From Thiocapsa roseopersicina (GTDB lineage: Bacteria > Pseudomonadota > Gammaproteobacteria > Chromatiales > Chromatiaceae), in NCBI RefSeq assembly GCF_900106925.1, contig NZ_FNNZ01000010.1, positions 62,001 to 126,000 of the forward strand: a stretch of DNA of 64,000 nt, in the 5' to 3' direction. Positions 18,213-25,959 of this stretch are shown here, in pieces. The number at the start of each line of letters is the position of its first letter. Position 1 is the first letter of the stretch. Made by a program: the position numbers and the translations under genes. Under the pieces are notes generated by a model. The model was not told the origin of the DNA and did no database searches. It saw nothing but the letters and a program-made list of their open reading frames with translations.

Positions 18213-18775
18213 CACGCCCTACCTTCGTCGAAGGCGTCGGGGTCGCCCTCGCGGCGAGCCTCTCCGGCTCGGCCGCGTACACGGCACTCTCCGCGGCTGC
18301 AGGTGGCGGTGGCGGCATGCTGCGCCCGGTCGTCGTCGGTCTCGCGCTAGGCTACCTGGTCTATCTGCTGGCCCGCACGCCCGTGCGCGCCGGACGCGTC
18401 ACGGCCTTCATCGCGTGGTGCCTTGCGGCGGCCGGACTCTGGCTCGCTGCCCCGCCGCTCGCGCTCGATCTGCTGCTCCACGTCGCAATGCTCTGGCTGA
18501 TCCGCACGCTGTTCTTCCATTCGAGCCTCGTCTCGGCACTCGCAGATCTTACGCTCAGCCTCCTCGCCCTGGCCGCGGTTATCTGGGCGCTCGTGCAGAC
18601 TGGAAGCCTGCTGCTCGGCATCTGGTGCTTCTTTCTCGTTCAGGCCGGCTTTGTCGCGATCCCGCCCGGCCCGGCAGCTCGACGACCCAGGCGCGAGCCG
18701 TCCCATGAAGACGACTTCGAGCACGCCCATCGCATCGCCAAGTCGGCGTTGCGCAAGCACGCCTCGTCCCTCTGA
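18209..18775 (+). CDS. Multi-pass membrane protein in the psp-like operon
   Basis: This 188-residue protein has five or six hydrophobic segments between about residues 8 and 150, and a charged cytoplasmic tail (RRPRREPSHEDDFEHAHRIA). I do not recognise its family. Its start overlaps the PspA-like stop by four bases. The VWA protein starts 19 bases after its stop. Position suggests it is the membrane partner of the PspA-like protein; this is inference. Confidence 0.8.
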   Translation: MTRPTFVEGVGVALAASLSGSAAYTALSAAAGGGGGMLRPVVVGLALGYLVYLLARTPVRAGRVTAFIAWCLAAAGLWLAAPPLALDLLLHVAMLWLIRTLFFHSSLVSALADLTLSLLALAAVIWALVQTGSLLLGIWCFFLVQAGFVAIPPGPAARRPRREPSHEDDFEHAHRIAKSALRKHASSL

Positions 18776-18794
18776 TCCATCCGGAGACATCACC

Positions 18795-20015
18795 ATGAAG
18801 ACCAAGCTCATCGCACTCGTCTTCTTCGCGGCAACCGCGGGCACGGTCGCGCTTTATCCGAGCGACCCGGATGCGGTCGCCGTCGACACCCCGCCGGTCG
18901 ATCCGACCCAAATCCTCCTGCCGCCCGCGGATCCCCTGGCCAACGAACGCCCCCTCGTGGAGGTGGTGTTCGTGCTCGACACGACCGGCAGCATGGGCGG
19001 ACTCATCCAGACCGCCAAGGACAAGATCTGGTCCATCGCCTCGACCATGGCATCCGCGCGACCCGCGCCCGAGATCCGCATCGGCTTGGTCGCCTACCGG
19101 GATCGCGGCGACGCCTACGTCACGCAGGTCGTCGATCTGTCGCGGGACATCGACTCGATCCAGGCGACCCTCATGGACTTCGAGGCGGCAGGCGGCGGAG
19201 ACGGTCCGGAGAGCGTCAACCAGGCGCTCCACGAGGCGATCCATCGGATCTCCTGGAGCCGGGATCCCGATGCCTACAAGGTGGTGTTCCTGGTCGGCGA
19301 TGCTCCGCCGCACCTCGACTATCGGGACGACGTTCAATACGCGGAATCCGTCGCTGTCGCACGACAGAGGGGGATTGCCGTGAACGCGGTTCAATGCGGC
19401 GAGGATACCGGCACGACCGTGCATTGGCAGCGCATCGCCCAGCTTGGCGGCGGCACCTACTTTCGCGTCGACCAGGCGGGCGGCGCCGTCGCCATCGCAA
19501 CGCCTTTCGACAGCAAGCTGGCCGAGCTCTCCGCAAAGCTCGACGAAACGCGGCTCTACTACGGCACGGCCGAGGAGAAGGAAGCGCAGGCGCTCAAAGA
19601 GGCCGCGACGGAGAAGCTCCACACGGGCTCTTCCGTCGCGTCCCGAGCCCGTCGCGCCGCATTCAACGCAACGGATACGGGCAAGTCCAACCTGCTCGGC
19701 GAGAAGGAGCTGGTGGAGGATGTCGCAAGCGGTCGGGTGGAACTGTCGGCCGTCGCCCCCGCGGCGCTCCCGGCACCGCTGCAGACGCTCGCACCCGAGG
19801 AGCAGCAAGCCCTGATCGCCGAGACGGCCGAGCGGCGCAAGACGCTGTCCGAGGAGATCCAGACTCTGGCGGTCCAGCGCGACACCTATCTGAAACAGCA
19901 GATCGCCGAGCAAGGCGGCGCGAAGGACTCGCTGGATCATCGGCTCTACGATGCGATCCGCGAGCAGGCCGGCCCGAAGGGGCTTCGCTACGACGGGGAC
20001 GGCCCGGCCTATTAG
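18795..20015 (+). CDS. Secreted VWA-domain protein
   Basis: This 406-residue protein has an N-terminal signal sequence (MKTKLIALVFFAATAGTVAL). A von Willebrand factor A domain follows from about residue 52, with the metal-ion-dependent adhesion motif DTTGSMGG, TTVHWQRIAQLGGGTYF and VVFLVGDAPPH. The C-terminal third is helical and charged. It would act in the periplasm, binding partners through Mg2+. It is the last gene of the PspA-like/membrane/VWA operon. A GGAG precedes the ATG. Confidence 0.88.
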   Translation: MKTKLIALVFFAATAGTVALYPSDPDAVAVDTPPVDPTQILLPPADPLANERPLVEVVFVLDTTGSMGGLIQTAKDKIWSIASTMASARPAPEIRIGLVAYRDRGDAYVTQVVDLSRDIDSIQATLMDFEAAGGGDGPESVNQALHEAIHRISWSRDPDAYKVVFLVGDAPPHLDYRDDVQYAESVAVARQRGIAVNAVQCGEDTGTTVHWQRIAQLGGGTYFRVDQAGGAVAIATPFDSKLAELSAKLDETRLYYGTAEEKEAQALKEAATEKLHTGSSVASRARRAAFNATDTGKSNLLGEKELVEDVASGRVELSAVAPAALPAPLQTLAPEEQQALIAETAERRKTLSEEIQTLAVQRDTYLKQQIAEQGGAKDSLDHRLYDAIREQAGPKGLRYDGDGPAY

Positions 20016-20050
20016 GCGAAGTCCGGAGAATTTACCTGTCGACCCTCGGG

Positions 20051-20078
20051 CCTTGCGTCGGGCTTCAGCCCGACAAGG
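20051..20078. repeat. Small palindrome between VWA and ADP-ribosylglycohydrolase genes
   Basis: GTCGGGCT and AGCCCGAC are separated by two bases. The stem can be extended by CCTT/AAGG with a two-base bulge. It lies 36 bases after the VWA gene stop. It has no following T run, so it is more likely a REP-like palindrome or a rho-dependent 3'-end stabiliser than an intrinsic terminator. Confidence 0.55.
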
Positions 20079-20207
20079 ACGGCGAGAGATGGCGATACGG
20101 CGGAGTCGCGCTCAAGTCCGACCCACTGGACATCGCGGACCGTCGATGAGGGACGAGAAAACCTTCGTGTCGGGTGCGGTGAGCGTAAGAGCCGCACCCG
20201 GCAGCAC

Positions 20208-20297
20208 TCACGACGCCACCCAGCTCGCGACAGTCAGCCCGAGAACCCGCTTGAGCTTACCGGTGTTGTGGGTCACCAGGGTTGCGTTCTCGGCTTC
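20208..20297 (-). pseudogene. C-terminal remnant of a PIN-domain (VapC-type) toxin
   Basis: Read on the minus strand, 29 codons and a stop give a sequence with ATLVTHNTGKLKRVLGLTV ending near SWVAS. This matches the last strand and helix of VapC toxins, where the pattern is LVTxNTxEFxRVxGLxxxxW. Upstream in the same frame there is a stop and no recognisable PIN core, so only the tail survives. No antitoxin was found. Confidence 0.6.
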
Positions 20298-20493
20298 TAC
20301 GGCGCCTTTTCATGCTCGGACGCGCCGAATCCACTCCACAACCGTGTGCGACGACTCATGTCGCATGATACCGCTATCCTTTGAGGGTGCCGCACTGTAG
20401 ACAGAAGGATCGACGGATACCGCCCCAAGACGACGGACATCCGATGCAGTGCGCACATAGGACCGAGCCAACCCCCCGATGGAGAAGAAACCG

Positions 20494-21435
20494 ATGACCC
20501 GAACCCACGACAGCTCGACCTTTGCCGATCACGCCCGTGCGGCCCTGCTCGCCCATGCGTGCGGCGACCGTTTCGGCGCCCCGCTCGAGTTCGTAAAAGA
20601 CGCGAGCGTGCGCACCCGGCCGGTCCACTTGGGCCATTGGACCGACGACACCCACATGTCGCTCTATTTGGGGGAGGCGATCCTGGAGCATGGACCGGGG
20701 CCGCTTGAGTCCGACCGTTTCGGCACTCTGGTCGGCGAGGCCTTCGTGCGCTGGAGTCATGACCCGCTGACCCCGTCGACCGCGCCGGGCAACACCTGCC
20801 TGACCGGGGCTGCACGCTTCGAGCGCGAGCGCGACTGGACCACCAGCGGGGTGCGCGAGTCCGACGGCTGCGGGGCGGTGATGCGGATCGTACCCTTGGC
20901 GCTGGTCTATCGGGATGACGACCTGATCGAGGCCGCGCGCATCTCGGCGCTGCTCACCCACGCCCATCCCAACGCTGTGGAGGCGGCCGTCGCCGGGGCC
21001 TGGCTGGTGCGGGCGATCCTGGAGACGGGGCGCTTGGACAGGGCGCTGGTGGAAGAGGGGATCCGATGGCTCGACGGGCCTTGGCATCAAGGCGGCGAGG
21101 TCGCGGCGAGCCTGCGCGCGGCCATCGCGTGGGCGGTGCGCGATGAGGACTGGCTCGACGAGGAGGCCATCCCGCCAGGCGACGGCGGCTGGCGCTCCGG
21201 CAGTGCGCTGGGCCTTGCGGTCGCTGCGGCGCTGCGCTGGTCGGAGGATCTGGGTTTGGCGGTCGAGAAGGCCGCGCGGATCCGGGGTGATTCCGATTCG
21301 GTCGCCTGTCTCGCGGGCGCACTGCTGGGCGCGTCTCTCGGCACGGCGGCGATCCCCGCGGAATGGCTCGACACCCTGCCGCAGCGCGAGGAGATTGCCG
21401 GGCTCGCGGATCGATTGCTCGGGCTCGCATCATGA
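20494..21435 (+). CDS. ADP-ribosylglycohydrolase family protein
   Basis: This 313-residue protein belongs to the DraG/ARH fold. The family's metal-binding signatures are visible: GDRFGAPLEF near the start, WTDDTHMSLYLGEAI, and the late motif RGDSDSVACLAGALLGA. These bind the di-metal centre that hydrolyses ADP-ribose from protein or nucleic acid targets. I choose the ATG at 20494 because GGAGAAG sits at good spacing; an ATG five codons upstream lacks one. It overlaps the following phosphoesterase gene by four bases (ATGA). The target is unknown and no ADP-ribosyltransferase is nearby. Confidence 0.9.
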   Translation: MTRTHDSSTFADHARAALLAHACGDRFGAPLEFVKDASVRTRPVHLGHWTDDTHMSLYLGEAILEHGPGPLESDRFGTLVGEAFVRWSHDPLTPSTAPGNTCLTGAARFERERDWTTSGVRESDGCGAVMRIVPLALVYRDDDLIEAARISALLTHAHPNAVEAAVAGAWLVRAILETGRLDRALVEEGIRWLDGPWHQGGEVAASLRAAIAWAVRDEDWLDEEAIPPGDGGWRSGSALGLAVAAALRWSEDLGLAVEKAARIRGDSDSVACLAGALLGASLGTAAIPAEWLDTLPQREEIAGLADRLLGLAS

Positions 21436-22193
21436 CGGCCACACGCCGGCCGCTGGTGGCGATCGGCGACCTGCACGGGCATCTGGACCTGTTCGAGCGT
21501 CTGCTCGAACGAATCGACCGTGAAGTGCCGGATGCACGCATCGTCACCCTCGGCGACTATATCGACAACGGCCCTCAGATCCCCGCTCTCCTGGATCGCC
21601 TGATCGCGCTGCAGGCCGAGCGTCCGGGTCGCTTCTTTCCGATCCTCGGCAACCACGACCTGGCGTTGTTGCGGGCGTTGGGCTGGCCGGGAGAGGCACC
21701 CGACGAGGCCTGGTATGCACGCTGGAGCGCACGCTACTGGAACCTGGGACTCGGCACGGCCGACGCCTATGGTGCGCACGACCTCGCGAGCTTCGCCGCG
21801 GCATTCCCCGCGCGGCATCGGCGTTTCTTGTCCGACCTGCCTTGGTCCTTCGACGACGGCGAGATCTTCTGCGTGCATGCAGGGCTGGATGTCGGCGCGA
21901 TCGCCCCGCAGCGCGCCGAGCTCGAACGCAAGACACTGCCGGCGGAGCCGTCCTTCATGCCCGCCGCCCTGCGCGACAAGACCAGGGCGACTCGGCACGA
22001 TCCGGACTGGGAGCGTGTCGTGGTGAGCAGCCATACCCATCTGCCCGGACAGTCGTTCTTCTCCGCACCGCGACGGGTCTGTCTCTCGGCGACCTCGGAT
22101 CATGGGGGTGGACTGCTGGCGGTGCAGTTTCCGGAGCGGCGCTGTTGGCGGACCACCGGGGGCGAGGCGACAGAGGTCGCAATGCGCACCTGA
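21432..22193 (+). CDS. Metallophosphoesterase, PPP-like (first copy)
   Basis: This 253-residue calcineurin-type phosphoesterase has the di-metal motifs in order: GDLHGH (about 13-18), GDYIDNGPQ (about 41), GNHD (about 76), a later His in VHAGLD and another in SSHTHLPG. It resembles bacterial serine/threonine phosphatases of the PrpA/ApaH-like group. It is translationally coupled to the ADP-ribosylglycohydrolase by an ATGA overlap. Its substrate is unknown; a phosphorylated product of ADP-ribose processing is possible but inferred. Confidence 0.9.
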   Translation: MTATRRPLVAIGDLHGHLDLFERLLERIDREVPDARIVTLGDYIDNGPQIPALLDRLIALQAERPGRFFPILGNHDLALLRALGWPGEAPDEAWYARWSARYWNLGLGTADAYGAHDLASFAAAFPARHRRFLSDLPWSFDDGEIFCVHAGLDVGAIAPQRAELERKTLPAEPSFMPAALRDKTRATRHDPDWERVVVSSHTHLPGQSFFSAPRRVCLSATSDHGGGLLAVQFPERRCWRTTGGEATEVAMRT

Positions 22194-22284
22194 GCCGAGG
22201 GTGTGATCAGAGCGCCCCCGTGGCAAGCGAGCGCGAAAAGCCGGCATCGGCGGGTCTAACGACAGCGTCAACAGAGGAGCGAAA

Positions 22285-23244
22285 ATGTACGATCTGATCG
22301 GCGACATCCACGGCTGTGCTTATGAGCTCAAGGCGCTGCTCGCCAAGCTGGGCTACAGCGCGCGAGACGGCGTCTGGCGACATCCGACACGCCAAGTGAT
22401 CTTCCTCGGCGACTTCATCGATCGCGGACCGGAGCAGGTCGAGGTGATGAAGATCGTCCGCGCAATGGTCGACGCCGAGCAAGCGCTTACCGTCATGGGT
22501 AATCACGAATTCAACGCCGTGGCTTGGGCGACGCAGATTGCGACGAGTTCGGGCGACTATTTGCGACCGCACACCGATGACAATCGGAAGCAGCACGCGG
22601 AGTTCCTCGCTCAGGTCTGCGAGGACAGTGAGCTCCACGAGGAGTTGATCGACTGGTTTCGCGGCTTACCGCTCTGGCTGGATCTGCCGGGTTTGCGCGT
22701 CGTGCATGCCTGCTGGCATCTGCCCTCCATCGAAATCCTGACCGAGCACCTGGACGACCGACAACGGATCCGTGACGAAGGAGCGTGGGTCTCGCTCACC
22801 CGACCAGGCGACCCCGCCTACGAGGCACTGGAAACGGTCCTCAAAGGTTTGGAGATCCCGCTTCCCGAGGGGGTCGAATTCAAGGATAAGGACGGCAAGA
22901 TCCGCCGGCGGGTCCGCACCCGCTGGTGGAAAACGCATCCGATCACCTATCGCGATCTCGCGATCGCGCCGCTCGAGGTCATCCCGCGGATCCCGCACGA
23001 ACCGGCGCCCGAGCATGTCCTGCCGGGCTACGACGGAAACAAGCCGGTGTTCGTCGGCCATTACTGGCTGAGCGGGACGCCGCGCCCGCTGTCCTCACGC
23101 GTCGCCTGCCTGGATTACAGCGTTGCCGCGGGCGGGAAGCTCTGCGCCTATCGCTGGGACGGGGAGCATGATCTGGTCGGCGAGCATTTCTGCTGGGTGG
23201 ACGTGGATCGCAGCCAACCCGAAACGCAAGGAGCGGCATCGTGA
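22285..23244 (+). CDS. Metallophosphoesterase, PrpE/Ap4A-hydrolase-like (second copy)
   Basis: This 319-residue phosphoesterase starts MYDLIGDIHGCAYELKALL and has GDFIDRGPEQ, GNHEFNAV, VHACWH and VFVGHYW as the metal-binding set. It is longer than its neighbour and has an inserted region (about 165-225). It is similar in layout to proteins annotated as PrpE or diadenosine-tetraphosphate hydrolases. It starts 91 bases after the first phosphoesterase, and its stop overlaps the start of the next gene. Two such enzymes beside an ADP-ribosylglycohydrolase suggest a nucleotide-processing pathway. Confidence 0.9.
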   Translation: MYDLIGDIHGCAYELKALLAKLGYSARDGVWRHPTRQVIFLGDFIDRGPEQVEVMKIVRAMVDAEQALTVMGNHEFNAVAWATQIATSSGDYLRPHTDDNRKQHAEFLAQVCEDSELHEELIDWFRGLPLWLDLPGLRVVHACWHLPSIEILTEHLDDRQRIRDEGAWVSLTRPGDPAYEALETVLKGLEIPLPEGVEFKDKDGKIRRRVRTRWWKTHPITYRDLAIAPLEVIPRIPHEPAPEHVLPGYDGNKPVFVGHYWLSGTPRPLSSRVACLDYSVAAGGKLCAYRWDGEHDLVGEHFCWVDVDRSQPETQGAAS

Positions 23245-23741
23245 AAGAGCACAAGGTCGTTGAGGATTACCCGCGTTGGACGGCTCCGGTTCCGAGCCAA
23301 TGGGTTGATCCTTGGCGCGGCACGCGGGACCCGTCGCCTCCTCCCGAGACGCGCAAGCCTCTGTTGTGGATCACGCGCGACGGACACGACCTCCTGTTGA
23401 TCAACGAGACCGGCGAGACCCTGACCCGCGTACAGGCGCGCAGCGACGGCTTCCAGACACTCGACGACGAGGTGATGTCGATCACCGAAGCGGGACACGG
23501 CTATGACTATCGCGACGTCGCACCCGGCAACGCGGTGAAGGTGGACGAGTACGACGACTACTACGACCTCGACTTCGTACTCGGCCTGACGTTGCGCGTG
23601 ACCTCGGCGCGTTTGGGCTGCCTGGAGATCTTTCCGCCTCCGGCGAAGGGCGGCGTCCACGGAGCAGTGCTCTTGTGGGACACGGGCGAGAGCGGCAAGC
23701 GGATCTCGGTCGACCCCTGCGAGGCGTTTGACGAGGACTAA
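23241..23741 (+). CDS. Hypothetical protein, 166 aa, end of the ADP-ribosylglycohydrolase operon
   Basis: I do not recognise this protein. It starts at a GTG that overlaps the stop of the second phosphoesterase (GTGA), with GGAG upstream. It is predicted to be soluble and beta-rich, with an acidic patch (KVDEYDDYYDLDFVLGL) near residue 95. The coupling suggests it belongs to the same process as the three genes before it. Confidence 0.75.
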   Translation: MKEHKVVEDYPRWTAPVPSQWVDPWRGTRDPSPPPETRKPLLWITRDGHDLLLINETGETLTRVQARSDGFQTLDDEVMSITEAGHGYDYRDVAPGNAVKVDEYDDYYDLDFVLGLTLRVTSARLGCLEIFPPPAKGGVHGAVLLWDTGESGKRISVDPCEAFDED

Positions 23742-23896
23742 CGCGATCTCCCGGAATGGGCATTCAGAATGCGCGTGCGCGCAGTTCCTGTAGGGGCGTG
23801 TCTTCCCCGGAAATCACATGAGCAGGACTGTCGAGTTGCGCTGCACGCGCCCGGAGGGAAGCCGCTTAGCGGTCGAGATACGGGAATCGACCCGGT

Positions 23897-24058
23897 CTAT
23901 TTGTCCAGCTTGAGCTCTCCGGACTCGATGAGCTTCTTGATTTTGCGCATGGTCTCGACCGAAACATTGCAGTCGCCCCAGCGCTCGTCACGACTGTGCT
24001 CCTTCTTGGGCTCTTGTTGTTTGGGTTTGTCCTGAGGTTCTTGTGTCTCGCGCGTCAC
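23897..24058 (-). CDS. Small hypothetical protein, 53 aa
   Basis: A 53-codon frame starts at a GTG eight bases after GGAG and ends in TAG. It encodes a lysine- and glutamate-rich N-terminal half and a C-terminal helix that includes CNVSVETMRKIKKLIESGEL. The composition and clear ribosome-binding site support coding. No family is recognised. An in-frame stop in the alternative ATG frame four codons earlier rules that start out. Confidence 0.5.
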   Translation of the reverse strand: MTRETQEPQDKPKQQEPKKEHSRDERWGDCNVSVETMRKIKKLIESGELKLDK

Positions 24059-24254
24059 AATATGTGCTCCATGGTTGGATTCATAACCGCGTTGCCGAAA
24101 ACGCCCCGTCTGTTCTTGGTCGGATGAAGCAGCCGAGACAGGGACGAGACGCCGCAGGTGTTGCGCTTCCTATCGTCAGCGCAACCTACGCTGCTCCCGG
24201 GTCCGATGCACGCCTACGCGAGTTCCCGAGCCGTCGTGCCTTGAACCGCCCCGG

Positions 24255-24875
24255 TCAGTCGCGTGGCGCCATCAGGGAACGCAACGGCACCGTGCGTCCG
24301 CCGATGCGCACAATCGTCTGCCCCAATCGGATCGCCCGCCCGAATCGCGCGACCTCGCGCCCCTCGAGGTCGAATTGCACCGCTTCATCCGGGCTGTAAT
24401 TGACCACATACCCGATGATCCGCCCGAACGCGGGCACTCCACCCTCCGGCAGAAGCTCGCGAGCCTGTTGGCTGTAGGCTGCTGGCGCGGCGTCGGTATC
24501 CAGGCGGATGCGCAGCAGACGCTCCACTCCCATGAAGGCGGCGACGAAGATGGGGTTCGGAATGCTGCGCTCGGTCAGGACCACCGCATGGGGGCGAAAC
24601 GCGTCGCGGTAAGCGGCCTCGTTTTCGGCGTCGAGTACGGCCCGGGTTGCTGCATAGGCATCCTCGACCGCCTCGGGCGAAATCTCCAGGGCCGCGGCGA
24701 GCGGGCCGTGAAACTGGCCGGAGTGCCGCAGATCTCCGTGTTCGATTGCCGCCAACCGTCGCAATCCCTTGGTGACGTTTGCATAGCCCATGCGCAGCAC
24801 CAACTGGGTGCGCGTGAGGTTCAGCTCGCGGGAGCGACGTACGATCAATTCAGGCAAGGGATAGATCGGCGGCAC
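24255..24875 (-). CDS. Hypothetical protein with N-terminal helix-turn-helix-like segment
   Basis: This 206-residue protein starts at a GTG with GAGGAT upstream. The first 70 residues (ELIVRRSRELNLTRTQLVL, then RMGYANVTKGLRRL) resemble an XRE-type helix-turn-helix. The rest has no motif I know; it ends with a beta-rich region containing VRIGGRTVPLRSLM. It may be a regulator, but that rests on the first segment only. It follows the permease gene on the same strand, 134 bases away. Confidence 0.65.
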   Translation of the reverse strand: MPPIYPLPELIVRRSRELNLTRTQLVLRMGYANVTKGLRRLAAIEHGDLRHSGQFHGPLAAALEISPEAVEDAYAATRAVLDAENEAAYRDAFRPHAVVLTERSIPNPIFVAAFMGVERLLRIRLDTDAAPAAYSQQARELLPEGGVPAFGRIIGYVVNYSPDEAVQFDLEGREVARFGRAIRLGQTIVRIGGRTVPLRSLMAPRD

Positions 24876-25009
24876 AGGGAGATCCTCGTCGGAGGGGCGC
24901 GAAACACGTCACGCGCTTCAGGATGGCTCCAGGTTATCGCAGGCGTGCGATAGAGGATGTCGCATCCGAGCAATCCGACCACCGCCTTCCGTCGCGATCG
25001 CGACGACGC

Positions 25010-25840
25010 TCAGAGCACCAACAACAGCACGGCCGGGAGCGTGATCAGGGCGGCCGCATTGCCGAGGAGGACGATGGAGGCCACGCGCTCGGGCTCCTGG
25101 TCGTAACGTTCGGCGAAGATGGCATTGAGCACCGCGGGCGGCAGTGCGGCGAAGACAATCAGGATGCTGGCCTGCTCGGGGGGCAGCGCAAGAATAAGGG
25201 CGATCCCCCAGGCCAGCAGTGCACCGATGACCGGTCGGACGAAGGCACCGAGCAGCCCGACACGCCAATCCGCCAGGTTCACGTCGACGAGACGCACGCC
25301 TAGGGTAAAGAGCATGAGCGGGATCGAGACCTGTCCGAGCATGTCCACCGGCCGGCTGATCAGCTCGGGCAGTGGGACGCCGGAGAGGTTGACGACGAGT
25401 CCGGCGATACAGGCGAGCATCACCGGGGTGCGCAGAACCCCGAGGATGTCGGCCCGCCGATCGAGCATCCTGGTCCCGACCGAGAAGTGCAGGACATTCT
25501 CGATCAGAAACAGCACCACCGCCGCGGGCATCGCCTGCTCGCCGAAGGCGAGCACAAGCAAGGGGATGCCCATGTTGCCCGAGTTCACGAACATCATGGG
25601 CGGAACGAAGGTGCGCACCGAGATACCGCTCAGTCGGGCGATCGGCCAGGCGACGAGACCCGATCCCAGCACGAGAACGACGCCGGCCACCGCGAGCAGC
25701 CCGTAGGCGCCGAGGTCCACGTCCTTCGATGCGAGTGCGGAGAAGACCAGGGCGGGCACGAAGACGTCCATGTTGAGCGCGGTTGCCGCGCGCATGTCCG
25801 GGCGGTGGCGCCGGGCGTAGAGAAACCCGACCGCAACCAC
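25010..25840 (-). CDS. AEC-family permease (auxin efflux carrier type)
   Basis: This protein has about nine transmembrane helices, including the conserved Asn-rich unwound helix (FVNSGNMGIPLL) and a C-terminal repeat with ALPPAVLNAIFAERY. It belongs to the bile/arsenite/riboflavin transporter superfamily and probably exports an organic acid. The usual first helix (LLLERILLIVLPLFIV) is encoded just upstream of the GTG at 25840 without an ATG, GTG or TTG. Translation may therefore start at CTG 25882, which has GAGG upstream. A stop lies in frame six codons farther up. Confidence 0.85.
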   Translation of the reverse strand: MVAVGFLYARRHRPDMRAATALNMDVFVPALVFSALASKDVDLGAYGLLAVAGVVLVLGSGLVAWPIARLSGISVRTFVPPMMFVNSGNMGIPLLVLAFGEQAMPAAVVLFLIENVLHFSVGTRMLDRRADILGVLRTPVMLACIAGLVVNLSGVPLPELISRPVDMLGQVSIPLMLFTLGVRLVDVNLADWRVGLLGAFVRPVIGALLAWGIALILALPPEQASILIVFAALPPAVLNAIFAERYDQEPERVASIVLLGNAAALITLPAVLLLVL

Positions 25841-25959
25841 GATGAACAGAGGCAGGACGATGAGGAGGATGCGCTCGAGCAGGAGGCGACCTCGTCAGCG
25901 CAACGACCGGAGAAGGCGCGACACCGGGCCGACCTAAAGGCGTCGCCGTACGAGCGCCA

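Larger units (their letters stand above)
20016..20493. other. Gene-free stretch with a palindrome and a toxin remnant
   Basis: This 478-base gap holds the small palindrome at 20051-20078 and a fragment of a PIN-domain gene on the minus strand at 20208-20297. Otherwise I see only short frames with no recognisable content. It looks like a decayed accessory locus. Confidence 0.6.
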
